Of a stretch of DNA of 64,000 nucleotides, positions 22,139-34,358 are shown piece after piece. Under the pieces are notes generated by a model that saw only the letters and a list, made by a program, of their open reading frames with translations, had not been told where the DNA came from and ran no database searches. Source of the DNA: Rhododendron vialii (taxonomy: Eukaryota > Streptophyta > Magnoliopsida > Ericales > Ericaceae); NCBI RefSeq assembly GCF_030253575.1, contig NC_080568.1, positions 761,501 through 825,500 of the forward strand, written 5' to 3'. A program made the translations under genes and the position numbers. The stretch's first letter is position 1, and each line of letters begins with the position of its first letter.

Positions 22139-23949
22139 TTTCCCTTTTCTTCTCAGACAGAGAAAGTTCTAAATGAACAAGTTATTATTGTACAAAGTTA
22201 CAATTTGGGCAAATTTCAGTGACAGCCCGTGAGGTTTTCCTAATGACAGATACCCTCACATATGCCAAAAAAGACAATGAACCTCTTGTGGTTTCTCGGT
22301 GCATTTTACCAATACTCCGAATTTAAAAATTGTTTGTATGGACACGGTAATACTTTATTTTTTAGTCATTGAAATTGTTGGAAATTATCCCACGTTGGTT
22401 AATTATCACCTCGAAAATTAATATATGAGCCTGGACGGCCTCTCCTCTCATTACTAATCGGTCACGAGTTGGATGTTTTAATAGAAATAAACATTTTGGT
22501 TAGGAAGAACAAATTTATTACTTTTGGGTCAAAAAATGGTGAATTCAGAGCTGTAATTATTTATTTTATAACCAAAAAGTATGAAATTGTCATTATAAGT
22601 CACTTTTGGCTAATTTCATCACTTGGGTTGAACATTTATTCGTTGGTTGTCAGTGAAATGAACACTGAAATCACAGAGGATTTGGAATCTTGTCGTATAT
22701 GTGAAGGGAAGATCCGTCATTAAAAAACACCTCAAGGATGTAGTGAAACTTACCCTTACAATTTGCGCTCTCTCTTTTTTTCACCTTTTCTGCATGGCTT
22801 ATGGATAAATGTTACGTCCAATGTCTTATATGAATAGATCAAAAAATATCGGTATTTTGAATAGTTCGATTCACTTGTTTTTACAAAATAGTGAGAGACC
22901 TATATGCATCGATAGTTTAAAAGATATTTGACTTTTTCTAGCTTATAAGACACTTATTTTCTGCATACATCATTTTGCTTGTCATGAGTGAGAAGAAACA
23001 CTCATAACGTCTAGTTCTCTATTGTAATTTTTTCCCTAGATCTTCAATAAAAAATCCCTTTTGCCGTCAAGGTTTCCCCAAGAACATATTGCTTGGGTTC
23101 TCTCTCTAGTAGTAGATAGATTTATCATTAGAATGCAATATCTCCTCCATTTCAATCATGTGTTTTTCCAGATGGGAAAAGGGTGTTGAAGAAAGAAAGA
23201 ACAAGGATAAGGTGTGAGTGGTCGGGGATCTCTATTGGCCTGAGGCCACAGAAACCCGAGTCAATTCCTTCCAAATAATTGTACTATCTTGATTATAAAT
23301 GCAGCTTAGGGTAATTTCTCATATATCTAAGAAGTTCCTTCCAAATAATTGTAAGACCAATATAATGGATAAAAATGCCCAATTCACCTGAAATGGGATG
23401 CCGCTCGGCAACATTTACACGAGTAATTAGTTGTTACAAAAACGGGTTAGCATCTCCAATGGTCTCTACAAAATTATCTCCTCATTAATTTGTGCCACAT
23501 GTTTCCATAGTCGCTTCTAGACATTTGCTCAATATTCATTAGGAAATTCAAGCCATACTCAACGGGGTCACCGAGCCATACTCAAGGGGGGCAAATTTTC
23601 TGTACCCAAAAAGTGCATTTACCTCTGTTAAATTAAAATCTAGAAAGTGCATTTACCATTTGGTACAGGTGACTCAAGATGAGTTATGATTAACCTCGTT
23701 AAAATTAACATCTAAAAGTACTTGGCTGAAATCCAACAACTCCATTTAAATATCAAGCCCATAAGTAGTGTAGATTCATTCTACATGGCAATTGCAACTA
23801 ATGATAAATATGACACTATAAGATATTAGAATGGTCCTCTTGTCATTAAGGTGAATTTTAAGTCCTCAAACAAAAGGACATTTAACAAAAACCCCATTAC
23901 TCCATTAGATCACTACGCGTGGTAGTCCGAAATGTACCTTTTTGCATTA
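22139..23949. other. Intergenic, no gene recognised
   Basis: AT-rich sequence upstream of GNAT. A TGTTGGAAATTATCCCACGTTGG word at 22376 resembles the start of some plant LTRs, but no partner LTR or target duplication was found. Confidence 0.45.
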
Positions 23950-24508
23950 GAGCATCTCCAACCCATCTCCATTTGAAGTTTCTCATTCTCCATATTTGGA
24001 GGATCACCTCCCAAATGGAGACCCATCTCCATTTCTCTCATCACTAATATTCTATTTACTTTTTTGCTAGAATTTCGTCAATTACATATAACTTTTATAT
24101 TACGCATCCTTTTTCTACAAAATTGGTTTTATTGGAAAGACAATAATAATACCTTCAAAAATGAGTCTAATATTAATTATATGTAAATGCATTTTGAAAT
24201 AACATCAAATGTAAATTCAAACCATTTGAACTCATAATATTTATTTTTTTCCATTTACGCTATCCTATCATTGTATTGGTTTGAATATTGAGTTGAAATG
24301 AGAGAAGAAAAAAAAACATGCATCTAATGAAAGGAGGGGGAAAAACAATATCGAACAATAAATGGAGGAAGAATTGGGGAGAGTTTTAGAGGTGAAAAAT
24401 GGAGAATTAAGTTGGAGTTGTTGATTCTCCAAAATTACTTTTTGAATAGAATATATATTTTTAAGTCTCCAAAATGGAAAAAGAGTGAGAGATGGGTTGG
24501 AGATGCTC
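23950..24508. mobile_element. PIF/Harbinger (Tourist)-like MITE
   Basis: Perfect terminal inverted repeats GAGCATCTCCAACCCATCTC and its inverse bound 559 bp. The 3-bp target duplication TTA lies on both sides (23947-23949 and 24509-24511), as expected for PIF/Harbinger elements. The interior is AT-rich and non-coding. Confidence 0.88.
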
Positions 24509-24719
24509 TTATTTTCCCTATTACTTGTACATTCTGGTCTAATAAGTTATCGATGCTCATATGTCCACATGGAACATTTTTGAATTGAAACATTTAGACA
24601 AAAAGATTTATCATAGTTACACCATCCAAATCAAGATTTCAATGTAATCAGCCGAGGCGCTGATGGAAGCTGCGTCGTCCCGAGGCACTGATGAATAAAT
24701 TGTTAGCTCCACGTGTCCC

Positions 24720-24917
24720 ATTTTTTAGAGGCGGTGTGCAGAGAGCTTTGGCTCGTGCTACGATCTAGACGTTAGTTTCGTCTCTTTGTCCCTGCATTTC
24801 ATGTGTATTTTTCTGTGATGGGTTTGTTTGGAGTAGTCTTTTTCATTGTACTTTGATAGAATCGCCATAAGTGCCGTCTGACTTTACTGAAATGAACTTC
24901 GGATAAAAAAAAAAGAT
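24720..24917 (+). mobile_element. Possible non-LTR retroelement 3' end
   Basis: The sequence runs through GTCCCTGCATTTCATG and TTGATAGAATCGCC to an A-run at about 24906-24915. It resembles a truncated LINE tail. No coding sequence or target duplication was seen. Confidence 0.3.
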
Positions 24918-25034
24918 GTAATCAGCCAAGGAGCATATGAGTTAAACACAGACATTCTGAATTTTTTTCTTAATAGAAAAAATCATTTAACCTAACCCGT
25001 TTTGATCACAACTGTGCTATATGAATTGGGGGAT

Positions 25035-25196
25035 GGTGCTGTGCAGTGGTGTGGCAGTACCCTACTGCGCACCTCCGACGGCTCGGATCTCATCTCGGCA
25101 ATAAACGGCTATCGATCGTTGATTGCCGAGATGAGATTCAAGCCGCCGTCAGATCGTGTGTGCAGCACGGTGCTTTGTACCTCAGTGCACAACACC
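25035..25196. mobile_element. Foldback MITE with 16-bp perfect core stem
   Basis: ATCTCATCTCGGCAAT (25087-25102) pairs exactly with ATTGCCGAGATGAGAT (25122-25137) across a 19-nt loop. The outer arms GGTGCTGTGCAG and GCACAACACC also pair imperfectly. A related CAGATCGTGTGCGCAGCACG fragment recurs at about 25920. Confidence 0.6.
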
Positions 25197-26203
25197 AACC
25201 CTCGAAGTCTGTACTATATAATGCTGTCTCCGTAAAAGTTGAAACTACATTATTACAACTATAAATCCGGCTGCTCTGCTTATTTGATGGCTAACACTTT
25301 TCCCTTGAAAAGAGCAATAATGGTACAGACACAATTTTAACACATGTAATTGTGTTCAGAGCCGACGTGAATCGCAAATATCAAACATTTTCGCATTACG
25401 TACAATTATACCAGTAGTTGTGTTATTAATTGGACTTTTTGTTTGAATCTTCGAAGTGCAATCAAATGTTCTATCCAAAGTATAAAAATAAAAAAAAAAA
25501 TACAATCACTTGTTTAGTTTGGATTGTGAGCGAAATTTTGAGATGATGAGTGGAGATAGATAGATAGAGAAATGATAGTACACTTTCCATCCCATTTCAA
25601 ATGTTCCTTATTGAAAACCGTGTAACTTTGATCTCAAAATAAAAGGCTTTCGAGATTAATTTTTAGATTTTTTTTCACCGTTTTCTTTTGAATCGTGCAA
25701 CCGAAATTACTTTTTTTTTTTTTTTTTTACAGTTAAAATGCACTACTTTTTGTATGGAGCATTTAAATGGGATGGAAGAATTTTAATAATTAGAGAGAAA
25801 TTTTTTGAGCAAGAGGAGGTGGTTGATTTTTAAACCCAAAATGAACACAGGAACGTTTTAATAGGCTAAACGACGCTGTTTGATTCTTGTAGCTCTGGCT
25901 TAATTTATTCCCCCAGTTGTCAGATCGTGTGCGCAGCACGTTTTAATAAAATGCCATAATTTACTCCCCCTTGAGAAGAGGCAGAGAAAAGGCATGTTTT
26001 TTACAGCATAATTTTGATAGAATTATCTGATGGTAGCAAGTTGAAAAAACAAGAGAGGGGTAGGAAAAAAGGGGCATATGATCGTAATTTTAGGGTTTTG
26101 ATAAACATTCCACCTCCACAACCTCACTCACTCAAACACCCACAAACTGAGATATATGTATGTATATAAATGATTTCTTTTTTTTAGAAGGTATGTATAT
26201 ACA

Positions 26204-26204
26204 T

Positions 26205-26256
<52 letters not shown>
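26204..26256. repeat. Compound (AC)n(AT)n microsatellite
   Basis: An AC tract passes into a long AT tract that directly borders the 377-bp foldback element. Confidence 0.95.
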
Positions 26257-26259
<3 letters not shown>

Positions 26260-26633
26260 GGCGGTTCCGAGGACACCCAAAAAAATACCTAAAAAAAAAC
26301 CTTATAGTTCCTGATCAAATGTTGATAATCCGAGCCGCTCAATGTGATCAGAGTGTGATTTTAAGGGGACTCTGAGAAATCAGCAAAAAAAATGACCGGA
26401 AAAGGCTTGATTTGAACAGTTTCGAACAGTTTTTTATTGGACGGTTTAAATAAAAACTGTTCAAATCAAGCCTTTCCCGGTCATTTTTTTTACTAATTTC
26501 TCGCTGGCACACTTAAAATCACGTTCTGCACACATTGAACGGTTCATATCATAAAAATTCGATCGGGAACTATGAGATTGAGATTTTGGGTATTTTTTTA
26601 TGTGTTTTTTTGGATGTCCCTTGAACCGCCCTG
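26257..26633. mobile_element. hAT-like foldback MITE, 377 bp
   Basis: Perfect 11-bp ends CAGGGCGGTTC and GAACCGCCCTG. The two halves pair along most of their length, with a central stem formed by GGCTTGATTTGAACAGTTT and AAAACTGTTCAAATCAAGCC. CAGGG-type ends suggest hAT. Both flanks are TA repeats, so the target duplication cannot be resolved. Open frames inside are shadows of the repeat. Confidence 0.8.
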
Positions 26634-26699
26634 TATATATAAACATACAAATATTTATATGCAGCTATGTAGAGAGAGAGTGTGTGAGTGAGAGAGACC

Positions 26700-27010
26700 G
26701 GTTGGAGAGCACCGCGCCTGAGGTCGAGTCCCCGCAATCGCTTTCTCTGACGGCTCGAGTTCGGCTCATTTATTATCGAGTTTGGCTCATTTATTATCAA
26801 GGTGTTCAAGCTTGGTTTGTTTAGCGAACGAGCCTCTGTAAACAAGCTGAGCCTCTAAAAAAATGCCAAGCTTTTATAACTAAGCGGAGTTACAAGTAAC
26901 TCTAGCTCTGACTTATTTACTAAATGAGTTTAAAACTCGAACTTGACTCATTTATTACTGAGCTGAGCCGATCCTCGAGTTGCTTGCAAGCAACTCGGTA
27001 ATCATTCGCA
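26700..27010. repeat. Dispersed CTCGAG-rich repeat copy
   Basis: Contains many GGCTCGAG, GGCTCATTTATTA and GAGCTGAGCC words. Related sequence occurs at about 46399-47054 and 53890-54090. It lies just upstream of the PPR gene. Confidence 0.45.
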
Positions 27011-27083
27011 GCCCAAACACTAACTTTCCTCCTTGTTGTTTGCATTCTGCTTTGAAGTTACTTGGAAGTTTCGGAACAGAGCT

Positions 27084-27104
27084 ATGGCGATTTTCAGTGA
27101 CTGA
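27084..27104 (+). promoter_or_regulatory. Possible upstream ORF of the PPR gene
   Basis: ATG GCG ATT TTC AGT GAC TGA codes for MAIFSD and ends 6 nt before the proposed PPR start. The ATG has a G at +4. It would be a short leader ORF only if transcription starts upstream of it. Confidence 0.35.
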
Positions 27105-27110
27105 AATCCA

Positions 27111-29969
27111 ATGTCCTTCGAATTATCATCAATCGGGAAAAAGCAGGTAGTTTTCGGTATTTTCTATATTATCTTCTAATTGAAATTGCATGCCATCTTT
27201 TGTACCAAATGGTTATTGATCTGAACTCTGTATTTGCTCTTCAGATGAGGATCAGTGGAGTAAACCCTTTGCTAGGGTTTGGGTTTTCAAAATGCAGAAT
27301 TTCGTCTCTTCACATGTCTAGAGGGCTTCCTGCATTCGTAGAAAAGGCAAGCAGTAACAGTTTGTATGAAGCCATTTAACATCCTTTTTCCTTTTGTCGT
27401 TTAAAATGTATGGTAAACTATTTTGAGTTTCTGGTTTCCTTCTATTTGGGCAATTCTATATATGTAGGTTGCAGATATCTCAATGGTTAATCCCTCCCGC
27501 AGTCAAGGGCAGCCTCTAAGTAATTCAAAGGCTATTGAGAAGTACGTCTTTATCTCTTGCTCAAATTTCTTGTATTGTTACCAGGTTTATATTTGTTAAA
27601 TGATCGGTTAACTTTACTAATATGTCACCTTAACTACTCAAAACATCTGGCATCCTTGATCTACAAGTGTGTCTTCTTGTTTATTACAGATTCTTTGTTG
27701 AGGTTTTCTTCACACGCAATGCAGGAAAGTAATTAAGAAGGTTGGGAAGAAAGAGCATCACTTGTGGAAAAAAAGAGATTCAGCTGGGTCTGGGCAAAAG
27801 GCACTCAACCTTGTTCAGATTGTAAGATTAGTCGCTCATTTGTTTTTGTGCTTAGACCTATTTGTGATCTTACAAGTTTATGATCTTCTAAGATACATGA
27901 ATTATTTAATTTTTTGAATTCAGTGGATTTGCATTTCTCCATATTTGGAATTTAAAATAGCATTTGAGTAGATTGCATTCTGCGTGAAATCTAAATCTGG
28001 CAGGTATCTGGACTGCCAAATGAGAAAGAAGCCGTTTATGGTGCTTTGGATAAATGGACTGCTTGGGAAACAGAATTTCCATTAATTGCTGCCTCTAAGG
28101 CTCTACGAATGTTGAGGAAGAGGAGTCGGTGGATTCGGGTGATTCAAGTACGCGACTTTGCGAACTTTTCTTTGCATTTTGAGATTGTTCACTGTCATTA
28201 TCTTTTATGGCATAATGCAAATTGTTTCATATGTCTTAAGTGAGTTGGTATCTGATATAACCATAGCAATGAGAATGTTCTGAATGCTGGATGTTGCAAA
28301 CTCATCTGTCTTTGAATTAGGAATTGGGTCTGACGTTGTTTGTTCAAACCTTCTTAGTAGAATGACTTGGCTCTGCTTGTGTTTGGGTGGGGTTCTTGTT
28401 GCGTTTTACTTGTTTTAGCTTTGTTGCGTTTTACTTGTTTTAGCTTTTAGTTGCTAAGATAGGTCAAATTGAGGGTTCCTTTTTTTTAAGGTTAAGTCAC
28501 CCATGTTGCCTGTAACTCCGAATCATTTGGAGTGTTACATACATTGTATTAACATACAGTTTGGTCAATTTGCTTACTTCAGTCTAAATTTGCGAGCATG
28601 TATTTGCTGAGTTTGTTCCAATTCACTAAAATCAAGTAGTTTGAGTAGTTGACAGAATATATATCAGTTTGGTTCCAGTTTGTTGGTTTATTGACCGAAT
28701 CTCAGCTGAGGTTTACTTCAAATGATTGCCCTTCTGATAGACGTGTACACCTTTATTGAGGATAGAAAACCATGATCTTAAGAGATGGTTCAAAAAATTG
28801 AGGTGTATGGCATTTCTTTTGTACCAAAACATTATACTGAGAAAGAGATTTACAGAACTACATGGATTAAAACTTGTGTGTGGAAACTTGTCCTTTTTTC
28901 GTGTCGAATTTTTCCAAACTGCTAGACATACAAGCAGCGTCAAGCATCAACAATGTATTAGTATAAGAATGTAAGCATGATTAGTAGTGGAAAAAGCGGT
29001 TAAGAGCTCAAATTTGGACCACGGCGCACAGATATTTAATGGGTGATCCCTTTTCTTGTGTCTGTACTTCTTTTGTCTTGAGGCCCCTAAAATTCACCTG
29101 GATGAGAAAAGGGCGATGCTAATAGCTTATGTTTATCATATTGTTAGTTGCAACGGTCATGTTGAATGATACTACACTAATTTGTGGACTTGATTTTATA
29201 AATGGAATTGCTGGATTCTGCTAGGTTAGTTTGTTCTTTTTAACAAGGTTACTGGTTCCTCATCCCAAGTGTGACACAGGTTGCCAAGTGGATGTTGAGC
29301 AAAGGTCAAGGAGCGACTATGGGAACATACGACACCCTTCTACTAGCATTTGACATGGATCAGAGGGTCGATGAGGCAGAATCATTATGGAATATGATTT
29401 TGCATACGCATACACGTTCTATCTCAAAGCAATTGTTTGCTCGGATGATCTCCTTGTATGAACATCATAACCTTCCAGAAAAGATAATTGAGGTACACAC
29501 AAACTGTTCTAATTTTTAAGTCTTACTTGTCACCTTTTTACGACAAGATTTTTGTTTCTGTCGTATTTGCAACTATTGCACTGACCTCCCTGAGGTTTGT
29601 GGAAGTGAAAGGGACCTCCCCAGGGAGTTTAGTATGACTGAACTTTCTGAACTTCTGCACACTCAGAAGCTTAATTTCGTAACAATGATCTTCTTTTTTT
29701 GTCAATCGGCAAATACTCGTAACAATGATATTCATGGTGTTGAATTATTCGGGTTTTTTTTCCTTGATAAAATTCAGGTGTTTGCAGACATGGAGGAGTT
29801 AGGTGTAAAGCCAGATGAAGACACCGTCAGGAAAGTGGCATGTGCCTTCCAAAACCTAGGTCAAGTGGACAATCAGAAGCTGGTTCTCAGGAAGTACCTG
29901 AGTAAATGGAAATACATCCACTTCAAGGGTGAACGGGTTAGGGTAAGAAGAGAAACATGGGATATATAA
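27111..29969 (+). CDS. Short PPR protein, At4g18975-like
   Basis: Pentatricopeptide-repeat protein, probably acting on RNA in plastids; the substrate is unknown. Exons: 27111-27146, 27245-27346, 27468-27541, 27725-27821, 28004-28147, 29280-29492, 29778-29969. All phases agree and the product is 285 aa, close to what I recall for At4g18975. The N-terminus (MSFELSSIGKKQ, then MRISGVNPLLGFGFSKC) looks like a targeting region. A conserved block follows (KKEHHLWKKRDSAGSGQKA, SGLPNEKEAVYGALDKW, VAKWMLSKGQGATMGTYD). PPR-like helices lie in the C-terminal half, including EVFADMEELGVKPDEDTVRK. The intron after 27346 must use a GC donor to keep frame. A second start at 27245, directly after an intron, is possible and would give 273 aa. 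Identity is based on recall of the family, not a search. Confidence 0.88.
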
Positions 29970-30911
29970 AATGCTGTTTAGACATTCGGCTCACTAAATG
30001 GGTGGGAATCTATACATTCGCAAAAGAAGCAAACTACCATCTGGCCTTTCAGTTTAGACCCTGAATTTGATCAAAGTGAACATTTTCCAGTGGGAAAAAA
30101 AATCAACTTGCTCTTCCATGACTACTAGTTTCCCATGTCATCATGAGACATTGACATGCCTATCCAGTCTATCTTCCTCTGCCTGATAATGTGGTGCTAC
30201 ATTTCCAAAGAGTTGCATTTGCTGAAACTATGGGCAGAATGGTTTCCTGGGTCAAAGAAAGTAGATTGTCTTACAGGGGCTCGTTTCTACCTTGTTTTAA
30301 CAATCTGGAGGCAGATTCAACATCAGGAAAGATTTTGCCGACTTAACATTTTGTGCCCATTGGTCTGTTCATTTACAAGCATCAGGAGTTTGAAAGGAAC
30401 ATCAACGTTGCTAAATTGAAGGTTCTAATTTGATAGGCCAAGTCGGTGAAAGTGATTTCTGTGTTCTTTTAGTAGGAGGGGGTGTATACGGAAGTGCTGT
30501 GCCATCTTGTACATTCGACGCTGGTTTATTTTCTATATAGACAATGGAGTACACTTGATTCTAGCTAATGCACTTAGTTGAATTTATTTGTTTCATTTGA
30601 TTAGACTATTCCCAAGGTGTGAAAGCACAACCGCAACATAACCAGATAGACAATTTTATTCTGGTAGATAGAATTTACCATCACTAGCCAACTTTTAAAT
30701 TGTTGCCCTCACTTTCTGGGAGAAACTTTTTCCCAACTACTGAACTACATATGATTTAATGATAAAGACCTCATGATTTGATATATTCCAAAATGTTGAC
30801 TGTGAACTGTTTCTTTGAATATTGCAGATTTGAAAAATCGATTCAGGAGTGAAATGTGTGTGATTGCACTATATTCAGCCTAGTGGAGTATAGGTTGTAT
30901 CCAGAATGGGT
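29970..30911. other. Shared 3' flank of the converging PPR and MYB genes
   Basis: Holds the 3' untranslated region of the PPR gene and of the MYB gene, which converge here. No further gene was recognised. Confidence 0.5.
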
Positions 30912-32366
30912 TCATTCATCTTGGTTTCCATCCAATATTGTGGCCTCAAGTCCAAGCTCACTTTCTAAGTATGCCAACCACCACCAACTTCCAACCTCCC
31001 TTTTGTTGTCTTCTTGAGAGAATGTGACTTGCTGATCTAGACTTTCAACCACGTGACTAACTGGAACATCACTACTAGTAATGGAGTCATCATCTAACAT
31101 GTCCCAAAAGTCCAAGTTAGGCTCAAATGGGATTTCAACCACTTCACGAGACAAAGTTTGAGTGCTCGAATTGGCATCGATGCGTTCTCCCTCTGAGCCC
31201 GACAATGAAGCTGATTGTTTTTCTGGTTCAGACCACTTCGTGCTTTTAGAATCGGTAAAAGGTGAACCATATGGAGTAATGGCCGTTTCGTGATCTATGG
31301 AACTAGCTCCTTGCTCATTTTCAGAAGATGGAAATGAACCAGAGAGGCTATTAGGGAGGGAAACATGTCCAGTAACTTGATTTCTGTTTGCCACTGATGG
31401 AGTGAATTGAGGAGAATTGTTGGAGGGTTCACTGTAGCTGTTGCAATCGTTAGGTTCTTTCACTCTCGAGCGTTTCTTCAAATGTGTGTGCCAGACGTTC
31501 TTTATCTCGTTGTCAGTTCTCCCCGGCAAATGAGAGGCTATTTTGGACCATCTGCTAATTGCATTAGAAAAAATGCTTAATTAGTGAGATATATGAGGAA
31601 TATGGGTGGAAGACAAGGAATAACAACTCACTTAGTGCTGGGATGTTAATATTTAGGCCTTGTTCGTTTCCAAATTTTACTTTGTTTTAACTTTATTTTT
31701 CAATCATTACCTATATTTCTAATTATTAATTTCGTTTCTCTCTCTCTCTATCTTTCTCCACTCATTACCTCTCTCTCTAATCATTATCATATTTCTCTCT
31801 TCACCCACTACCAAAACTAAAAAACCCAAAGTTACCAAACAAACAAGACCTTAAAAGGTACATATAGAGCAACAAGTACTGCTAATTTGAGCTTAAAGGT
31901 TTTGGACGATGGCAGTCCATTTCTCTTGGTTTCTAAGCCAGCAAGCGATGTGTCATAAGACTCATAACACAAAGTTACATTACGATTTAGTTTGGGTGCT
32001 CTCATTGGATTAGAGCATCATATGCACATGTTGTGCGAGTATTTAGCGACTACTGAATGTGTTTTTTTTTTTCCCACCCGAAAAGTAGATTCGAAAGAAA
32101 GAAGGAAATGGCTATATAATAGCATATACATAGTCTGTTCCAAGTATATGAAGGTATATTTATATGCAGCTTGAGATTCATACTTGTTGCCAAGCAAATC
32201 ATGCAGCTTGATGATGGCTTCTTCTTCCTCGGGGGTGAAGTTTCCTCTCTTAACATCTGGGCTTAGGTAGTTTATCCATCTTAAACGACAGCTCTTCCCA
32301 CATCTCAACAAACCTGAGTTTCAAAATTATGACATGCACAACCCATCAAGCTATTGACATAAACTC

Positions 32367-32458
<92 letters not shown>

Positions 32459-32593
32459 TTGTTTTGGAAGAGCGCGCCAATTCCCATGTCCATGCCTCCG
32501 AACATATGAAACAAGCTTCATATCCTCAACTGCAGTCCACGGACCGCTCTTCACCACGGCCTTGTCGCAACACGGGGCACGCCCTTTTCCCAT
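30912..32593 (-). CDS. R2R3-MYB transcription factor
   Basis: DNA-binding transcription regulator in the nucleus. Exons on the minus strand: 32455-32593 (139 nt), 32184-32313 (130 nt) and 30912-31551 (640 nt), the classic plant R2R3-MYB structure, giving 302 aa. R2 starts near residue 17 ([19 protein letters not shown], then [35 protein letters not shown]) and R3 follows ([40 protein letters not shown]). The N-terminus [11 protein letters not shown] and the WHTHLKKR end suit subgroups 2/3 (MYB13/14/15 and MYB58/63 types), but the C-terminus does not settle which. It is Ser-rich and carries an acidic [13 protein letters not shown] patch and a [15 protein letters not shown] end. Intron 1 is 141 nt and about 60 percent microsatellite. 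Confidence 0.93.
31655..31853. mobile_element. hAT-like MITE in MYB intron 2
   Basis: Ends AGGCCTTGTTCGTTT and the inverse of AAACAAACAAGACCTT. The body is rich in CTCTCT and ATCATTA words, shared with the element at 38297-38541. Confidence 0.6.
32370..32453. repeat. (AG)n microsatellite, about 42 units, at the MYB intron 1 donor
   Basis: Runs right up to the splice donor of MYB exon 1. On the transcript the intron begins GTCTCTCTCT. The tract fills 84 of 141 intron bases. Confidence 0.95.
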
Positions 32594-33039
32594 CCTTTTC
32601 TTTTCGGAGACAACTATTGATCACCAATTTCGAGATACGTAATAAATAGTGTCTTGTCGATCAATATTTAGACAATTACGGTAGCTAGCATGCACAAGGT
32701 TAAGTGTGCATGCAAGTTCTAAGATTCTCTACCTGTCCAGTTATATATTTGTGACACACTCCGTCAAGGTTGGCAATAAATAAATAAAAAAGTCAATGTA
32801 TATGTTGAAATAATTGAAATTTGGTAGGTCTAAACAACTCTTGATTACAAGAGCAATGACAGAAGTTGAATGCAAAATGACGTCAAGGTTTCTCTCTCCA
32901 TATACTATAACAGGCGACAAACACGATGCATGGTTAATTAGGATACAGTGCAATGCTAGAGTAGTTACGTTTAGGTATTGAAGCCAAGGCCGGCTTTGCC
33001 TTTAGGCAGGTAAAGCATGAGCTTTAGGCTCCCATTTTG

Positions 33040-33250
33040 GGCAGGCCTCATTTTTCCCATTCGGCACATCCAGACCATCCAATATACTCTTGGACGGCTC
33101 GGATTGAAACTCTCTCTCTCTCTCTCTCATCCCAACACTTTGTATTTCCTTTTTCGCTCTCCAAATCCGAGCCATCCAAAAATGTAATAGATGGCTCAGA
33201 TGAGCCGACCGGATACCACATGGTACCCACTACACTGAAAATTTTTCTGT
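33040..33250 (+). mobile_element. MITE-like module with its own CT tract
   Basis: Contains CGGCTCGGATTGAAACTC, a (TC)n tract, then CTCTCCAAATCCGAGCCATC and a GGATACCACATGG block. The same modules occur at 62640-63150, once direct and once inverted, so this is one half of a dispersed foldback family. Confidence 0.6.
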
Positions 33251-34319
33251 GAAACCTAAGGCGATATGCTGACATTTCAATCAGCGTCTCCCCCGATCTA
33301 GCAGCTCGGCAATCGATGGCTCGGATCTTAACCAAGCAATAGACGGTTCAATTTTGTATGCGCTCCGATCTAATCCGAGTCATCCGTGTCGAGATGAATG
33401 GCCGAATCGTTCGCTCTGCACCCACTCAGCAGGGAACTGCCAAACAGCATCCTTGGTCCAAGCCGAGGTCTGGTTCGAGTACGGCCTTGTACTTTTGCTC
33501 TCTCTTTGCACATGAATTATTTGTTAAATCAGCACCCAAAAAACAATAAAAATTACTCTGTTAAAAGAATTATTGGATTCCCCTGATCCCACTTGAGAAT
33601 TTGTCCATCTCATTCTTTACCTGAGAGAGAGAAACTTTATAATTTCAGTTTTCATTTTGAAAACTTAAAAATTGAAAACCAAAATTTGTTTTTGATGCTA
33701 TTTTTCCCCTGCCTCGGAAAAATGAGTTTTTGAAAGACAAAAAAATGTGAAACAGACATTTTATTTTTTGGGATTGTATTTTTCAATCTAAAAGACGGTA
33801 AGTGCTTCTACGTTAATATCATGTAGGAATTTGAGTTGCAAAAATTAAACTATCGACAAAACATTGGGACACCCCTTTAAGATCACCTCACTACAAATGA
33901 ATCTTTTGTGCATTGCTAGTAGTTAAAATTCGTTCACAAGGTTATCGAGGTGTCGACTCCATTTTTGCAAGGTTATAGTACGTGATGAGATCTTTCAAGT
34001 GAACGTTTCAAATCAAGTTTTCGGGCTTGGGATGATATTGTTTGGCCCCTGGACAACAGCCTACCAGCTGCCCCAAGGATTAGTCGAGGAGTGTGAAAAA
34101 CTTACCAGTGTGTTTCCGACCATTTGCATGTGGTAATTAACGTGACAACAATGAACAAACCATGATATTTGTTGTGATATTAGTACGTGATATCAACAGA
34201 CAACAGCAGCACCAACTGCCACACATTTGCATCAGTATTCATAAACCAAAAAACAGTCCACAAAAGTACCAATAATGTCCCACAATATTGCCCTGAGAAA
34301 TCTCCACCATATCACTAGC

Positions 34320-34321
<2 letters not shown>

Positions 34322-34356
<35 letters not shown>
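34322..34356. repeat. (GA)17 microsatellite downstream of MLH1
   Basis: Lies about 110 nt past the MLH1 stop codon and reads CT on that transcript, so it may be in the 3' untranslated region. Confidence 0.95.

Positions 34357-34358
<2 letters not shown>

Noticed and set aside
22376-22493. Short LTR-like stretch starting TGTTGGAAATTATCCC and ending ATAAACA
   Set aside because: The flanks show no target duplication and no second LTR, so it cannot be separated from chance similarity.
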